A stretch of DNA of 13,301 nt from an uncultured Collinsella sp. (lineage in GTDB: Bacteria; Actinomycetota; Coriobacteriia; Coriobacteriales; Coriobacteriaceae), in assembly GCA_958403395.1 (NCBI GenBank), contig CATXXF010000049.1, positions 1 through 13,301 of the forward strand, written 5' to 3'. Each line of letters begins with the position of its first letter. Within the stretch, counting starts at the first letter, position 1. A program made the position numbers and the translations under genes. The notes under the pieces were generated by a model. The model did not search any database. It saw only the letters and a list, made by a program, of their open reading frames with translations, and was not told the origin of the DNA. This document shows, piece by piece, positions 1 through 6,899 of the stretch.

Positions 1-36
1 GTCTTTACCGTCAACGGACACGAACCGACCACTCAT
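1..36 (-). CDS. Probable start of thymidylate kinase (partial, runs off left edge)
   Basis: Reading leftwards from an ATG at 36-34, the 12 visible codons give MSGRFVSVDGKD. This resembles the N-terminus of dTMP kinases, in which a short beta strand leads into the P-loop (typically F-x-x-x-E/D-G-x-D-G-x-G-K-S/T). The phosphate-binding GxGKS itself would lie outside the window. If correct, the enzyme phosphorylates dTMP to dTDP in the cytoplasm. There is no strong Shine-Dalgarno sequence (only ACCGG just upstream). The ATG lies only 25 nt beyond the glmU terminator, so the gene either depends on read-through or has a promoter overlapping that hairpin. Another P-loop kinase is possible. The call rests on 12 residues. 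Confidence 0.45.
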   Translation of the reverse strand, partial: MSGRFVSVDGKD

Positions 37-61
37 CCGGTTGCGCAGGTCACGATAGAAA

Positions 62-91
62 AAGGAGCTGCCCCCATGGGAACAGCTCCTT
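62..91 (-). terminator. Rho-independent terminator of glmU
   Basis: A perfect 9-bp stem (62-70 pairs with 83-91; AAGGAGCTG/CAGCTCCTT) encloses a 12-nt loop. On the minus strand it is followed directly by a short T run (TTTTTC). It begins 17 nt after the glmU stop codon. It stands between glmU and the next minus-strand gene, so it may act as a partial terminator inside an operon. Confidence 0.85.
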
Positions 92-108
92 AGATGCTTG
101 GTAAAACG

Positions 109-1521
109 TTATACCTCGTCGTCCTCGTGCAGACGGCGGCGATAATCGGCGGCCCAGCCCTCAATGTTTACCTGACGGGCGCGGCCCAGGCCAAGTGCGT
201 CGGCCGGGACCGGCTCGGTGATGACGGAGCCGGCGGCCACGAGCGCGCCGTCGCCGATCTGGGCGGGCGCGACCATCATGGTGTCGGAACCGATGAAGGC
301 GTCCTTGCCGATGACGGTCTTGTGCTTGTGCACGCCGTCGTAGTTGCAGGTGATGGAGCCCGCGCCCACGTTGACGCCGGAGCCCATGGTGGTGTCGCCG
401 ATGTAGGACAGGTGCGGCACCTTGGAGCCCTCGCCGATCGTGGACTTCTTGATCTCCACGTGCGTGCCGGCCTTGGAGCCGTCGAGCATGTGGGTGCCCG
501 GGCGCAGGTAGGCGCGCGGGCCGCAGTCGACGCCGTTCTCGATGACGGCCTCGATGGCGATAGTCTCATCGATGGTGCAGCCGCTGCCGACGGTGGTGTC
601 GGTGAGGCGGCTGTTGGGGCCAAGCTGGCACTCCTCGCCCACGGTGACGTGGCCGATCAGGTGCGTCTGCGGCCACACGACGGTGTCACGGCCGATAACA
701 GCGTCGGGGCCGATCCAGGCCTGCGTGGGATCGATGAACGTGACGCCCTCGGCCATCCAGTGCTCGTTGATGCGGTCGCGCGCGATGGCGGTGAGCTGCG
801 CGAGCTGAATGCGGCTGTTGACGCCCAGGCCGTCGCGGTAGTCATCGCAGTGGAAGATGGAGACCGCCTGGCCGTGACCCTTGAGGATTTCGAGCATGTC
901 GGGCAGGTAGTACTCGGACTGCGCGTTGTCGTTGCCGATCTCGTTAATGTGGGCGGCGAGCTGCGCGCCGTCAAAGGCGTAGCAGCCGGCGTTGCACTCG
1001 AGCAACGTGGCGGCCTGCTCGGGCGTGCAGTCCTTCTGCTCGATGATACGCTCGATCTGACCATCGGCGCTCAGCTTGATGCGGCCGTAGCCGAAGGGGT
1101 CGGGCGGGGTCATGGTCATGACGGTGCAGGCGAGCTCGCCGGTGGCGACGGTTTGCGCGAACTTGGCGACGGTGTCGGCGGTGATGAGCGGCAGGTCGCC
1201 GTTGAGCACCACGACGGGGCCTTGCGCGATGCCGCAGGCCTCGAGCGCGACCTTCACGGCGTGGCCGGTGCCCAGGCGCTCGGTCTGCTCGACGCACTCG
1301 ACCTTAGTAGCGCTGTTGGCATAGGCGCCGTCGATGAGGGCGCGCATCTCGTCGGCGTGGCTGCCGATGACGACCACGACGCGGCTGCAGCCGGCCTTGA
1401 TGGTGGCGTCGACGATCCACTGAACCATGGGCTTGCCCAGGATCTTGTGCGAAACCTTGCAGTGGTTCGACTTCATGCGGGTGCCCTCGCCGGCAGCGAG
1501 GATAATTGCGGTTGCGTCCAT
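109..1521 (-). CDS. glmU: Bifunctional UDP-GlcNAc pyrophosphorylase / glucosamine-1-phosphate N-acetyltransferase
   Basis: The product is a 470-residue GlmU, close to the usual length of about 455. It acetylates glucosamine-1-phosphate with acetyl-CoA and then uridylylates it to UDP-GlcNAc, the cytoplasmic precursor of peptidoglycan. The N-terminal uridyltransferase domain (about 1-235) has LAAGEGTRMKS at 8-18, QTERLGTGHAV at 79-89 and the metal-binding Asp109 in LNGDLPL. The C-terminal half is a hexapeptide left-handed beta-helix. It contains the acetyltransferase signature PHLSYIGD, whose His matches the catalytic His363 of E. coli GlmU, followed by GAGSITCNYDG and GSDTMMVAP. The start at 1521 is chosen because AGGAGATCAC precedes it and the family motif begins at once. 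The frame stays open upstream to 1731 but that extension is not GlmU-like. The gene is transcribed divergently from the ECF transporter genes and ends at a strong terminator. Confidence 0.97.
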   Translation of the reverse strand: MDATAIILAAGEGTRMKSNHCKVSHKILGKPMVQWIVDATIKAGCSRVVVVIGSHADEMRALIDGAYANSATKVECVEQTERLGTGHAVKVALEACGIAQGPVVVLNGDLPLITADTVAKFAQTVATGELACTVMTMTPPDPFGYGRIKLSADGQIERIIEQKDCTPEQAATLLECNAGCYAFDGAQLAAHINEIGNDNAQSEYYLPDMLEILKGHGQAVSIFHCDDYRDGLGVNSRIQLAQLTAIARDRINEHWMAEGVTFIDPTQAWIGPDAVIGRDTVVWPQTHLIGHVTVGEECQLGPNSRLTDTTVGSGCTIDETIAIEAVIENGVDCGPRAYLRPGTHMLDGSKAGTHVEIKKSTIGEGSKVPHLSYIGDTTMGSGVNVGAGSITCNYDGVHKHKTVIGKDAFIGSDTMMVAPAQIGDGALVAAGSVITEPVPADALGLGRARQVNIEGWAADYRRRLHEDDEV

Positions 1522-1553
1522 GTGATCTCCTGTTACGTTATAGAGACGTGTGT

Positions 1554-1581
1554 TTGGAAACGATACACGGCGCAATATGAT
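1554..1581 (+). promoter_or_regulatory. Candidate promoter for the ecfT-ecfA-ecfS operon
   Basis: TTGGAA (1554-1559) and TATGAT (1576-1581) are spaced by 16 nt and lie in the glmU/ecfT divergent region. This would give a leader of about 125 nt before the chosen ecfT start. I see no recognisable riboswitch in that leader. The match is to the sigma-70-type consensus only. Confidence 0.4.
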
Positions 1582-1714
1582 ACCGCAGGCATATGTTGAG
1601 CGCGTAGCGATTGGTTTGCGGCGGTTGGGGCTTGCGCCGCCGTCGTGGCGTTTGCGCTGCTTGCGTGCGGCGTTGGCGGTGCTGCGGAGCTGTCTTTTGA
1701 GCGAGGGGACGGGG

Positions 1715-2608
1715 GTGCCCGTGGACAACATACAAGAGGAGTTTGGCGGCGAGCCCGTCGCGGCATTCTCGATGTCGCATCCGGCTGTGCCGGCCCTCTA
1801 CATGGTGCTGACGCTGGGGCTCACCATGTTCTCGATGCAACCGGTGCTGATCGTGCTGTCGCTTGCGGGCGGGCTGGCGTATGGATTTGCGACGCGTGGG
1901 GCTGCCCGCACGCTGGGCGCACTCCGCTGGCAGTTGCCGGTGATTTTGATTATCGCGCTGGTCAATCCGCTGTTTAGCGCCTCGGGCTCGACGGAGCTGT
2001 TCCGTATTGGCATGCGCGCGGTGTATCTGGAAAGCATGGTATACGGCCTGTGCATGGGCGGGCTGTTTGTGGCGAGCGTGCTGTGGTTTGAGGCCGCGGC
2101 GTCGATGCTCGAATACGACAAGGTGCTCGCGCTGCTGGGCAATGCCGCGCCGGTGATCGCGCTTATGATCTCGATGTGCATGCGGCTTATCCCACAGTTT
2201 TTGCGCCGCGGCCGCACGGTGCTGGCGGTGCAGGACGCGATTGATGTACCGGGGCGTGCGCCGGCCGACCCCGTGCGCTCGCGCTTGCGGGCATCGAGTG
2301 TGTTGATGGGCTGGGGCATGGAAGATTCGCTGGAGCGCGCGGACGCGATGCGCTCGCGCGGGTGGGGTGCCGCGACGCGTCGTACGACGTATGCGCGGTA
2401 TCGGCTGGGGCGCAGTGACGTTGCCGCGCTGGCCGGGCTCGTACTGTTTGGCGCTGCCGCGGTGGCGGTGGCGTGGACCGCGACGACGCAGTATTCGTTT
2501 TATCCGCAGCTCTCGGTGCCGGCGCCGTGGCCAGGCTATGTCGTGTACGCCGCCTGGATGGTGTTGCCTTGCGCGTTGCACGCGATTGATGAGAAGAGGT
2601 TTGGCTGA
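1715..2608 (+). CDS. ecfT: ECF transporter transmembrane component EcfT
   Basis: This is the integral membrane coupling protein of an energy-coupling-factor importer. It links the substrate-binding S component to the ATPases. The protein is 297 residues, slightly longer than the usual 265 or so. Hydrophobic segments include residues 27-41, 43-58 and 72-87, a central pair around VYGLCMGGLFVASVLW, and two near the C-terminus. The coupling region carries RLIPQFLRRGRTVLAVQDA and then ADAMRSRGWG, with SRG at 214-216, the x-R-G motif that sits in the ATPase groove. The first such motif is degenerate (VQDAID). The start is uncertain. GTG at 1715 has GAGGGG six nt upstream and is preferred; GTG at 1721 and ATG at 1772 are alternatives, and the frame is open back to 1550. 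Its stop overlaps the ecfA ATG by one base (TGATG), so translational coupling is likely. Confidence 0.85.
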   Translation: MPVDNIQEEFGGEPVAAFSMSHPAVPALYMVLTLGLTMFSMQPVLIVLSLAGGLAYGFATRGAARTLGALRWQLPVILIIALVNPLFSASGSTELFRIGMRAVYLESMVYGLCMGGLFVASVLWFEAAASMLEYDKVLALLGNAAPVIALMISMCMRLIPQFLRRGRTVLAVQDAIDVPGRAPADPVRSRLRASSVLMGWGMEDSLERADAMRSRGWGAATRRTTYARYRLGRSDVAALAGLVLFGAAAVAVAWTATTQYSFYPQLSVPAPWPGYVVYAAWMVLPCALHAIDEKRFG

Positions 2609-4251
2609 TGGCTCGGTTTGATAGGAACTCGGCGGCGGGTGTGGCATATGGCTCGGCCGCGCCGGCGATTGAGGTGCGAGGCCTTAGTTTTGCCTATCCC
2701 GGGGTCAAGGCACCGGTGCTCGAGGGGCTTGATTGGCGTGTTTCCCAAGGTGCGTTTGCACTGCTTGTTGGCGGTACCGGTTCGGGCAAGTCGACGCTGC
2801 TGTCGCTGCTCAAGCCCGAGATCGCTCCAGCGGGCGAGCGCACTGGCGAACTGCGCGTGCTGGGCGAGAACGTTGCCGACATGGACGTGCGGGCATCGGC
2901 AGAGCGCGTGGGTTATGTGTTTCAGGATCCCGAGAACCAGATTGTGTGCGAGACCGTGTGGCACGAGATGGCGTTTGGCCTAGAGAATCTGGGTGTGTCG
3001 CGCGACGAGATGCGCCGCCGTGTTGCCGAGACCAGCTATTTCTTTGGTCTGGAGGACTGGCTTCATCGTGATACCGATACGCTTTCGGGTGGCCGCAAGC
3101 AGCTGCTGTCGCTTGCCGCCGTCCTGGCGCTGCGCCCGCGCGTGCTGCTACTCGACGAGCCCACGTCTCAGCTCGATCCCGTTGCCGAGAAGAATTTCCT
3201 GCACGCGCTGTTTCGTGTGAATCGCGAGCTGGGCTGCACGGTTGTTGTGGCGACGCATCAGCCGCGCCCAATGCTCGAATACGCGACGTGTGCGTACCGG
3301 ATTGAGGACGGTCGCGTGCGCGAGGTGGCGGATATGGCTTCTTTGGGACGCCGAGAATCGCTGTTTTCCGATGACATGTTGGGGTGGGGTGCCATCCGAT
3401 GTGCAAAAAACGGAGTATTCAGCAGGCGTGAGGACAATTTGGGCTCTCTGGAGCCGCCCGGGGACGTATCGAGCGCGAAAAAAAGTTCAGAATTGGACAA
3501 ATCGTCCGAATTTGTGGCGCAAACGTCGCTCGAGAATGGCTCGGAAGCCTTCCCGCGCACGGATGGAAGCAGAATACTCCAAAAAATGCACGGCGGGTCG
3601 GCTACCACCCTGTCGGAAGGCTGGTTTCGCTACGATCGCGCGGGCGGTTGGGTGCTGCGCGGGCTCGACGTGGCGTTTTCGGCCGGTGCGGTGCATGCGA
3701 TCGTGGGCGGCAACGGATGCGGTAAGTCGACGATACTCTCGGTGCTGGCGAAGACCGCCAAGCTGCAGCGCGGCCGCATGGTGCGCGGAGCGGCCTCGGC
3801 GGCGCTGCTGCCTCAGAATCCCAAAGCATTGCTGGTTGCCGATACGGTTCGCGACGAGCTGATGGAATGGGCTTCGACCTGCGGATATGACGAGACCGTG
3901 GCGCGGGAGCGTGCGGCGAGCTTGGGGTTGTCGGGTCTGGATGGACGCCATCCGTACGATCTTTCGGGCGGGCAGCGTCAACTGCTTGCATTGGCAAAAC
4001 TGCTGCTAATCGGCCCCGAACTGCTATTGCTCGATGAGCCCACCAAGGGTCTAGACATGTTCAGCCGCCGCATCATCGCCCGCGCCCTGCGTGACCATGT
4101 GAAGGCTGGCGGCACCGTCATCATGGCTACGCACGATTTGGACTTTGCCGAGCAGGTAGCCGACGACGTCGCCATGATGTTTGACGGCGAGATTGCCTGC
4201 ATGGAGTCCCCGGCCGACTTCTTTGCCGACAACGTGTTCTATAGGGCGTGA
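2608..4251 (+). CDS. Fused ECF transporter ATPase (two ABC domains, EcfA-EcfA')
   Basis: The 547-residue protein joins two complete ABC ATPase domains that many organisms encode as separate EcfA1 and EcfA2. It powers the importer from the cytoplasmic face. Domain 1 has Walker A GGTGSGKST (55-63), Q-loop FQDPENQ (Q106), signature LSGGRKQ (159-165), Walker B LLLDEP (180-185), D-loop SQLD and switch His217. Domain 2 has Walker A GGNGCGKST (367-375), QNPK, YDLSGGQRQ, LLLLDEPTKGLD and MATHD. The linker of about residues 246-330 is hydrophilic, not ABC-like, and coincides with an inserted inverted-repeat element. AAGAGG lies 8 nt before the ATG, which overlaps the ecfT stop. Both nucleotide-binding sites look intact, so the fusion should be functional. 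Confidence 0.93.
   Translation: MARFDRNSAAGVAYGSAAPAIEVRGLSFAYPGVKAPVLEGLDWRVSQGAFALLVGGTGSGKSTLLSLLKPEIAPAGERTGELRVLGENVADMDVRASAERVGYVFQDPENQIVCETVWHEMAFGLENLGVSRDEMRRRVAETSYFFGLEDWLHRDTDTLSGGRKQLLSLAAVLALRPRVLLLDEPTSQLDPVAEKNFLHALFRVNRELGCTVVVATHQPRPMLEYATCAYRIEDGRVREVADMASLGRRESLFSDDMLGWGAIRCAKNGVFSRREDNLGSLEPPGDVSSAKKSSELDKSSEFVAQTSLENGSEAFPRTDGSRILQKMHGGSATTLSEGWFRYDRAGGWVLRGLDVAFSAGAVHAIVGGNGCGKSTILSVLAKTAKLQRGRMVRGAASAALLPQNPKALLVADTVRDELMEWASTCGYDETVARERAASLGLSGLDGRHPYDLSGGQRQLLALAKLLLIGPELLLLDEPTKGLDMFSRRIIARALRDHVKAGGTVIMATHDLDFAEQVADDVAMMFDGEIACMESPADFFADNVFYRA
3401..3591 (+). repeat. Inverted-repeat (MITE-like) element inside the ecfA linker
   Basis: The left end, GTGCA-AAAAAC-GGAGTATTC (3401-3420), and the right end, GAATACTCC-AAAAAA-TGCAC (3572-3591), are inverted copies of each other. 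They match at 14 of 20 positions: the outer 5 and inner 9 bases pair, while the middle six are A-rich on the same strand in both arms. A smaller hairpin sits mid-element: AATTGGAC (3491-3498) pairs with GTCCGAATT (3504-3512) with one bulged base. The 191-nt span is more A-rich than the flanking gene and encodes exactly the non-conserved linker between the two ABC domains. No clear target-site duplication is visible. Confidence 0.65.
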
Positions 4252-4255
4252 TGGG

Positions 4256-4969
4256 ATGACGGACTGTCGTTTCTCGCGTTTGCTTGCAAAACTGGAGATC
4301 CCGCTGTTGTTGGCGGTGCCGGCGGTGATGGCTGCCGCGTTGCTGGCGGGTGTTGAGCAGGCAGCGTTGGCCATGCTGGTTGTGGTGGCGTTGGTGCTTG
4401 CGCTGTTCTTTGCGGGCTATGAGGCATCGCGTCCAGGCCTGCGTCAGATTATGCCCACGCTGGTGCTGGCGGCGCTGGCGGCGGCGGGGCGCATCCTGTT
4501 TGGACCCATTCCCGACTTTAAACCCGTGAGTGCCATCGCCATTATCGCCGGGGCGACACTCGGTCGTCGTAACGGCTTTATGGTCGGTGCGTTGGCGGCG
4601 CTGACCAGCAATTTCTTTTTTGGGCAGGGCATGTGGACGCCGTGGCAGATGTATGCCTGGGGGCTCGTGGGATACGTTGGCGGTGCGCTGGCGCATGCCG
4701 GCGCTTTTGATCGCGCCGATGGCGCCGTGCGTATGTCGGCGCTGCTGACCTACGGCTTTGCTTCGGGTTTGCTGTACGGCGTTGTGATCAACGCCTACGA
4801 CATTATCGGTTTTGTTCAACCGCTCACGTGGGCGGGTGCCATGGCGCGTCTTGCCACGGCAGTGCCGTTCGATATCACACACGGCCTCGCGACCTGCGTG
4901 TTCTTGGCCGCCTTGTACAAGCCTTGGTGCCGTCGCATTAACCGTGTCGTCGTGAAATACGGACTGTAG
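4256..4969 (+). CDS. ECF transporter substrate-binding (S) component, substrate unknown
   Basis: The 237-residue, very hydrophobic protein has about six membrane segments, beginning around residues 13-35 and 38-55. It is the third gene of the ECF set and starts 4 nt after the ecfA stop, so it is the natural specificity subunit. A conserved-looking block, RILFGPIPDFKPVSAIAIIAG followed by NFFFGQGMWTPWQMYAW, resembles S components that I recall being annotated as B12- or dimethylbenzimidazole-related (CblT/CbrT-like) in Firmicutes and Actinobacteria. I cannot confirm this and no cobalamin riboswitch is visible upstream. ATG 4256 is chosen because the upstream in-frame extension lies within ecfA. 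Its own ribosome-binding site is weak (AGGGCG), consistent with coupling to ecfA translation. Confidence 0.8.
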   Translation: MTDCRFSRLLAKLEIPLLLAVPAVMAAALLAGVEQAALAMLVVVALVLALFFAGYEASRPGLRQIMPTLVLAALAAAGRILFGPIPDFKPVSAIAIIAGATLGRRNGFMVGALAALTSNFFFGQGMWTPWQMYAWGLVGYVGGALAHAGAFDRADGAVRMSALLTYGFASGLLYGVVINAYDIIGFVQPLTWAGAMARLATAVPFDITHGLATCVFLAALYKPWCRRINRVVVKYGL

Positions 4970-4993
4970 GGCATTTCGCGTTCCCACACGAAC

Positions 4994-5056
4994 TTGCGGT
5001 GGAATAGTTCTCGTTTTTGGCTATTTGCTGCCCAAACAGGAACTATTCCACCGCAA
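4994..5056. repeat. 17-bp perfect inverted repeat between convergent genes
   Basis: TTGCGGTGGAATAGTTC (4994-5010) and its exact reverse complement (5040-5056) flank a 29-nt AT-rich loop. The loop can pair further (GTTT..GGC with GCCCAAAC). It lies between the ends of the ECF operon and the exonuclease III gene. There is no U-tract on either strand, so it is not a standard intrinsic terminator. It looks like a REP/MITE-type palindromic repeat that may insulate or stabilise convergent transcripts. Confidence 0.8.
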
Positions 5057-5060
5057 CTTA

Positions 5061-5103
5061 TAGGGGGAGAGGGGTCACATGATCTGTTTTCCTCTGTCCC
5101 CTA
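5061..5103. repeat. Imperfect inverted repeat, possible terminator
   Basis: TAGGGGGAGAGG (5061-5072) is nearly complementary to CCTCTGTCCCCTA (5091-5103), with one extra base. It encloses a loop of 18 nt with GATCTGTTTT. It lies 16 nt beyond the stop of the minus-strand exonuclease gene and next to the 17-bp palindrome. No U-tract follows on either strand. It may be part of a composite repeat or end either transcript. Confidence 0.5.
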
Positions 5104-5119
5104 GAGGAATTACTTGGGG

Positions 5120-5938
5120 CTAGAGCTCTAGCGTGAGGGTGACGGGGCAGTGGTCGCTGCCAAAGATGTCGCCGCGGATGCCGGTGTCGCGTACGTTGTC
5201 GGCGATTGCGTCGCTTACCAGGAAGTAGTCGATGCGCCAGCCGGCGTTGTTCTTGCGGGCATTAAAGCGATAGCTCCACCAGCTGTAGACGCCCTCGACG
5301 TCGGGGTTTGCCGCGCGCCAGGTATCGGTAAACCCGGCGTTGAGCAGCTCGGTAAACTTGCCGCGCTCCTCGTCCGAAAAGCCCGCGTTGCCGCGGTTGG
5401 ACTTGGGGTTCTTAAGGTCGATCTCCTCATGCGCCACGTTAAAGTCGCCGCAGGTTACGACGGGCTTACCGGTCTCGCGTTCAAGTGCGCTCAAAAAGTC
5501 GCGATAGGCATCGTCCCAGGCCATGCGTACATCGATGCGCGCGAGCTCATTTTGGGCGTTAGGCGTGTAGACATCCACAAACCAAAACTTGTCGAACTCG
5601 AGCGCGCAGACGCGGCCCTCGGTCGCGGCTTGGGCGACGAGCTCGGCCGCCTCGTTCTCGCCGGCGTAGGGTAGCAGTGCGTCGGCGTGCAGCACGCGCA
5701 GCGGTTCCTGGCGGCTAAAGACCGCAGTGCCCGAATAGCCTTTACGCTCGGCGTAGCTCCAGGTTTGGTGATAGCCGGGCAGGTCAATATCGACCTGGCC
5801 CTCCTGCAGCTTGGTCTCTTGCAGCGCCAAGATATCGACGCCGAGTTCTTGCGCGATCTGGATAAAGCTCGGGTCCTTTTTGAGCACGGCGCGCAGGCCG
5901 TTGACGTTCCACGAGGCGAAAGTGTAAGTCTGAGGCAT
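5120..5938 (-). CDS. Exodeoxyribonuclease III / AP endonuclease (exonuclease-endonuclease-phosphatase family)
   Basis: The 272-residue protein is the usual size for the Xth/ExoA family. It cleaves DNA at abasic sites and has 3'-5' exonuclease and 3'-phosphatase activity in base excision repair. All family motifs are visible: SWNVNGLRA (Asn11), LQETK (Glu41, metal ligand), GYSGTAVFS, VYTPN, CGDFNVAHEEIDL (catalytic Asp/Asn), WRIDYFLVS and the terminal GSDHCPV with the catalytic His. The ATG at 5938 is preceded by AAAGGA with good spacing. The gene is convergent with the ECF operon and divergent from the sirtuin gene. The stop codon falls in a small perfect palindrome, CTAGAGCTCTAG (5120-5131). 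The symbol could be xth or exoA. Confidence 0.95.
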   Translation of the reverse strand: MPQTYTFASWNVNGLRAVLKKDPSFIQIAQELGVDILALQETKLQEGQVDIDLPGYHQTWSYAERKGYSGTAVFSRQEPLRVLHADALLPYAGENEAAELVAQAATEGRVCALEFDKFWFVDVYTPNAQNELARIDVRMAWDDAYRDFLSALERETGKPVVTCGDFNVAHEEIDLKNPKSNRGNAGFSDEERGKFTELLNAGFTDTWRAANPDVEGVYSWWSYRFNARKNNAGWRIDYFLVSDAIADNVRDTGIRGDIFGSDHCPVTLTLEL

Positions 5939-6021
5939 GGTGTCCTTTCGACGGGGTTGGCAGGCTTAAGATTAACGCAACAAGAGCGGGGCGGAGTCCG
6001 CGAGTGATAGTGCGAACGCCG

Positions 6022-6042
6022 CCGTCCCGGAGACACGGACGG
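6022..6042 (+). other. Small hairpin overlapping the sirtuin ribosome-binding site
   Basis: CCGTCC (6022-6027) and GGACGG (6037-6042) form a perfect 6-bp stem with a 9-nt loop. The right arm contains the first two G residues of the GGAGGA Shine-Dalgarno (6041-6046). It could modestly limit ribosome access, but such a short GC-rich stem may be chance in this genome. Confidence 0.35.
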
Positions 6043-6051
6043 AGGACTCAT

Positions 6052-6804
6052 ATGACGCAGGCAATATCGGACCCCAGGCAGGCCTCTGCCGCGCTGGCGG
6101 AGCTGTTCGGCACCCACAAGCGCGTGGTCTTCTTTGGCGGCGCGGGCGTTTCCACGGCGAGTGGCATCCCCGATTTCCGCAGCGTGGACGGCCTATATCA
6201 CCAACAGTTTGCCTACCCGCCCGAGACCATGCTCTCGCATAGCTTTTACGAGGTGCACCCGGCCGAGTTCTTCGACTTCTACCGCACCAAGATGATCGCG
6301 CTTGGCGCCAAGCCCAACCGCTGCCACACCAAGCTGGCCGAGCTGGAGCGCGCCGGCAAGCTCGACGCCGTGGTGACGCAAAACATCGACGGCCTGCATC
6401 AGATGGCCGGCTCACAGCGCGTGTTTGAGTTGCACGGATCGGTCCATCGCAACATTTGCCAGTCGTGCGGCGCGGTCTATAGCGCCGAGTGGATTTGCTC
6501 GCGCGAGCACGAGGATGCCGCGGGCGTGCCCGCGTGCCCCGCGTGCGGCGGCCGCATCAAGCCCGATGTAGTGCTCTACGAAGAGCCGCTCGACGAGCAT
6601 GTGTTGACCGGTGCCGTTGCCGCCATCGCCGCGGCCGATGCCCTCATTGTAGGCGGGACCTCGCTCGTGGTGTATCCGGCGGCAGGCCTTACGCGATACT
6701 TTACCGGCGATACGCTGGCCATATGCAACCTTGCTCCCACCGACCAGGACGCAAATGCCGACCTGCTGATTTCTTGCGACATCGCGGCCGCGTTTGCGTT
6801 CTAG
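6052..6804 (+). CDS. NAD-dependent protein deacylase, Sir2 family (sirtuin)
   Basis: The 250-residue protein is a complete bacterial sirtuin. It removes acetyl (or other acyl) groups from lysines, consuming NAD and giving nicotinamide and O-acyl-ADP-ribose. Visible motifs are the NAD-binding GAGVSTASGIPDFRS (30-44), TQNIDGLH (109-116), the catalytic His128 in FELHGS, and a four-cysteine zinc site (C136, C139, C162, C165). GGTSLVVYPAAG follows in the C-terminal Rossmann part. The ATG at 6052 has a strong GGAGGA five nt upstream. The frame is open further upstream to 6004 but without sirtuin sequence. It is divergent from the exonuclease gene and lies 95 nt before folP. A role in controlling acetyl-CoA-linked metabolism is family knowledge and is not shown here. 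Confidence 0.95.
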   Translation: MTQAISDPRQASAALAELFGTHKRVVFFGGAGVSTASGIPDFRSVDGLYHQQFAYPPETMLSHSFYEVHPAEFFDFYRTKMIALGAKPNRCHTKLAELERAGKLDAVVTQNIDGLHQMAGSQRVFELHGSVHRNICQSCGAVYSAEWICSREHEDAAGVPACPACGGRIKPDVVLYEEPLDEHVLTGAVAAIAAADALIVGGTSLVVYPAAGLTRYFTGDTLAICNLAPTDQDANADLLISCDIAAAFAF

Positions 6805-6818
6805 CCCGCGCGCGCGGA

Positions 6819-6824
6819 TACAAT
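6819..6824 (+). promoter_or_regulatory. Candidate -10 box upstream of folP-folK
   Basis: TACAAT (6819-6824) lies 15 nt after the sirtuin stop and about 75 nt before the folP start. A TTGCGT at 6794-6799 could be the -35, but its 19-nt spacing is long. This suggests that the folate gene pair has its own promoter besides any read-through from the sirtuin gene. Confidence 0.35.
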
Positions 6825-6849
6825 AGAAAGACTGATTGCAAAGCGACCC

Positions 6850-6877
6850 CGCCGCCAGCTCCCCAAGCTCGGTGGCG
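6850..6877 (+). other. Hairpin in the folP leader
   Basis: CGCCGCCAGCT (6850-6860) pairs with AGCTCGGTGGCG (6866-6877) through 11 pairs, one of them G-U, with one bulged C and a 5-nt loop. A short ATTTTA follows 6 nt later, ahead of the AGGAGG ribosome-binding site. It may be a weak terminator of the sirtuin transcript or a leader element. The U run is too short and distant to call it confidently. Confidence 0.4.
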
Positions 6878-6899
6878 TGGGCATTTTAGGAGGATGTTC

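Noticed and set aside
94..1599. Long plus-strand open frame (501 codons) opposite glmU
   Set aside because: Its translation is a low-complexity shadow rich in Ala, Gly, Asp and Val, caused by the high GC of the real minus-strand glmU, which has every family motif.
1550..1714. N-terminal extension of ecfT to ATG 1550, or the plus-strand frame from GTG 1645 with a hydrophobic start
   Set aside because: Both overlap the presumed promoter and leader. Neither has a ribosome-binding site or an EcfT-like sequence, although a frameshifted remnant cannot be ruled out.
1522..1731. N-terminal extension of glmU to 1731
   Set aside because: The extension is basic and unlike GlmU, and the ATG at 1521 has a good ribosome-binding site and starts the family motif.
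1538..2647. Minus-strand open frame of 369 codons opposite ecfT
   Set aside because: It is Arg/His/Gln-rich with no domain and overlaps both glmU's upstream region and ecfT; a GC-driven shadow.
6489..6899. Upstream extension of folP-folK into the sirtuin gene
   Set aside because: The extension lies in another frame of the sirtuin coding region and is Arg/Cys-rich. The AGGAGG site sets the start at 6900.
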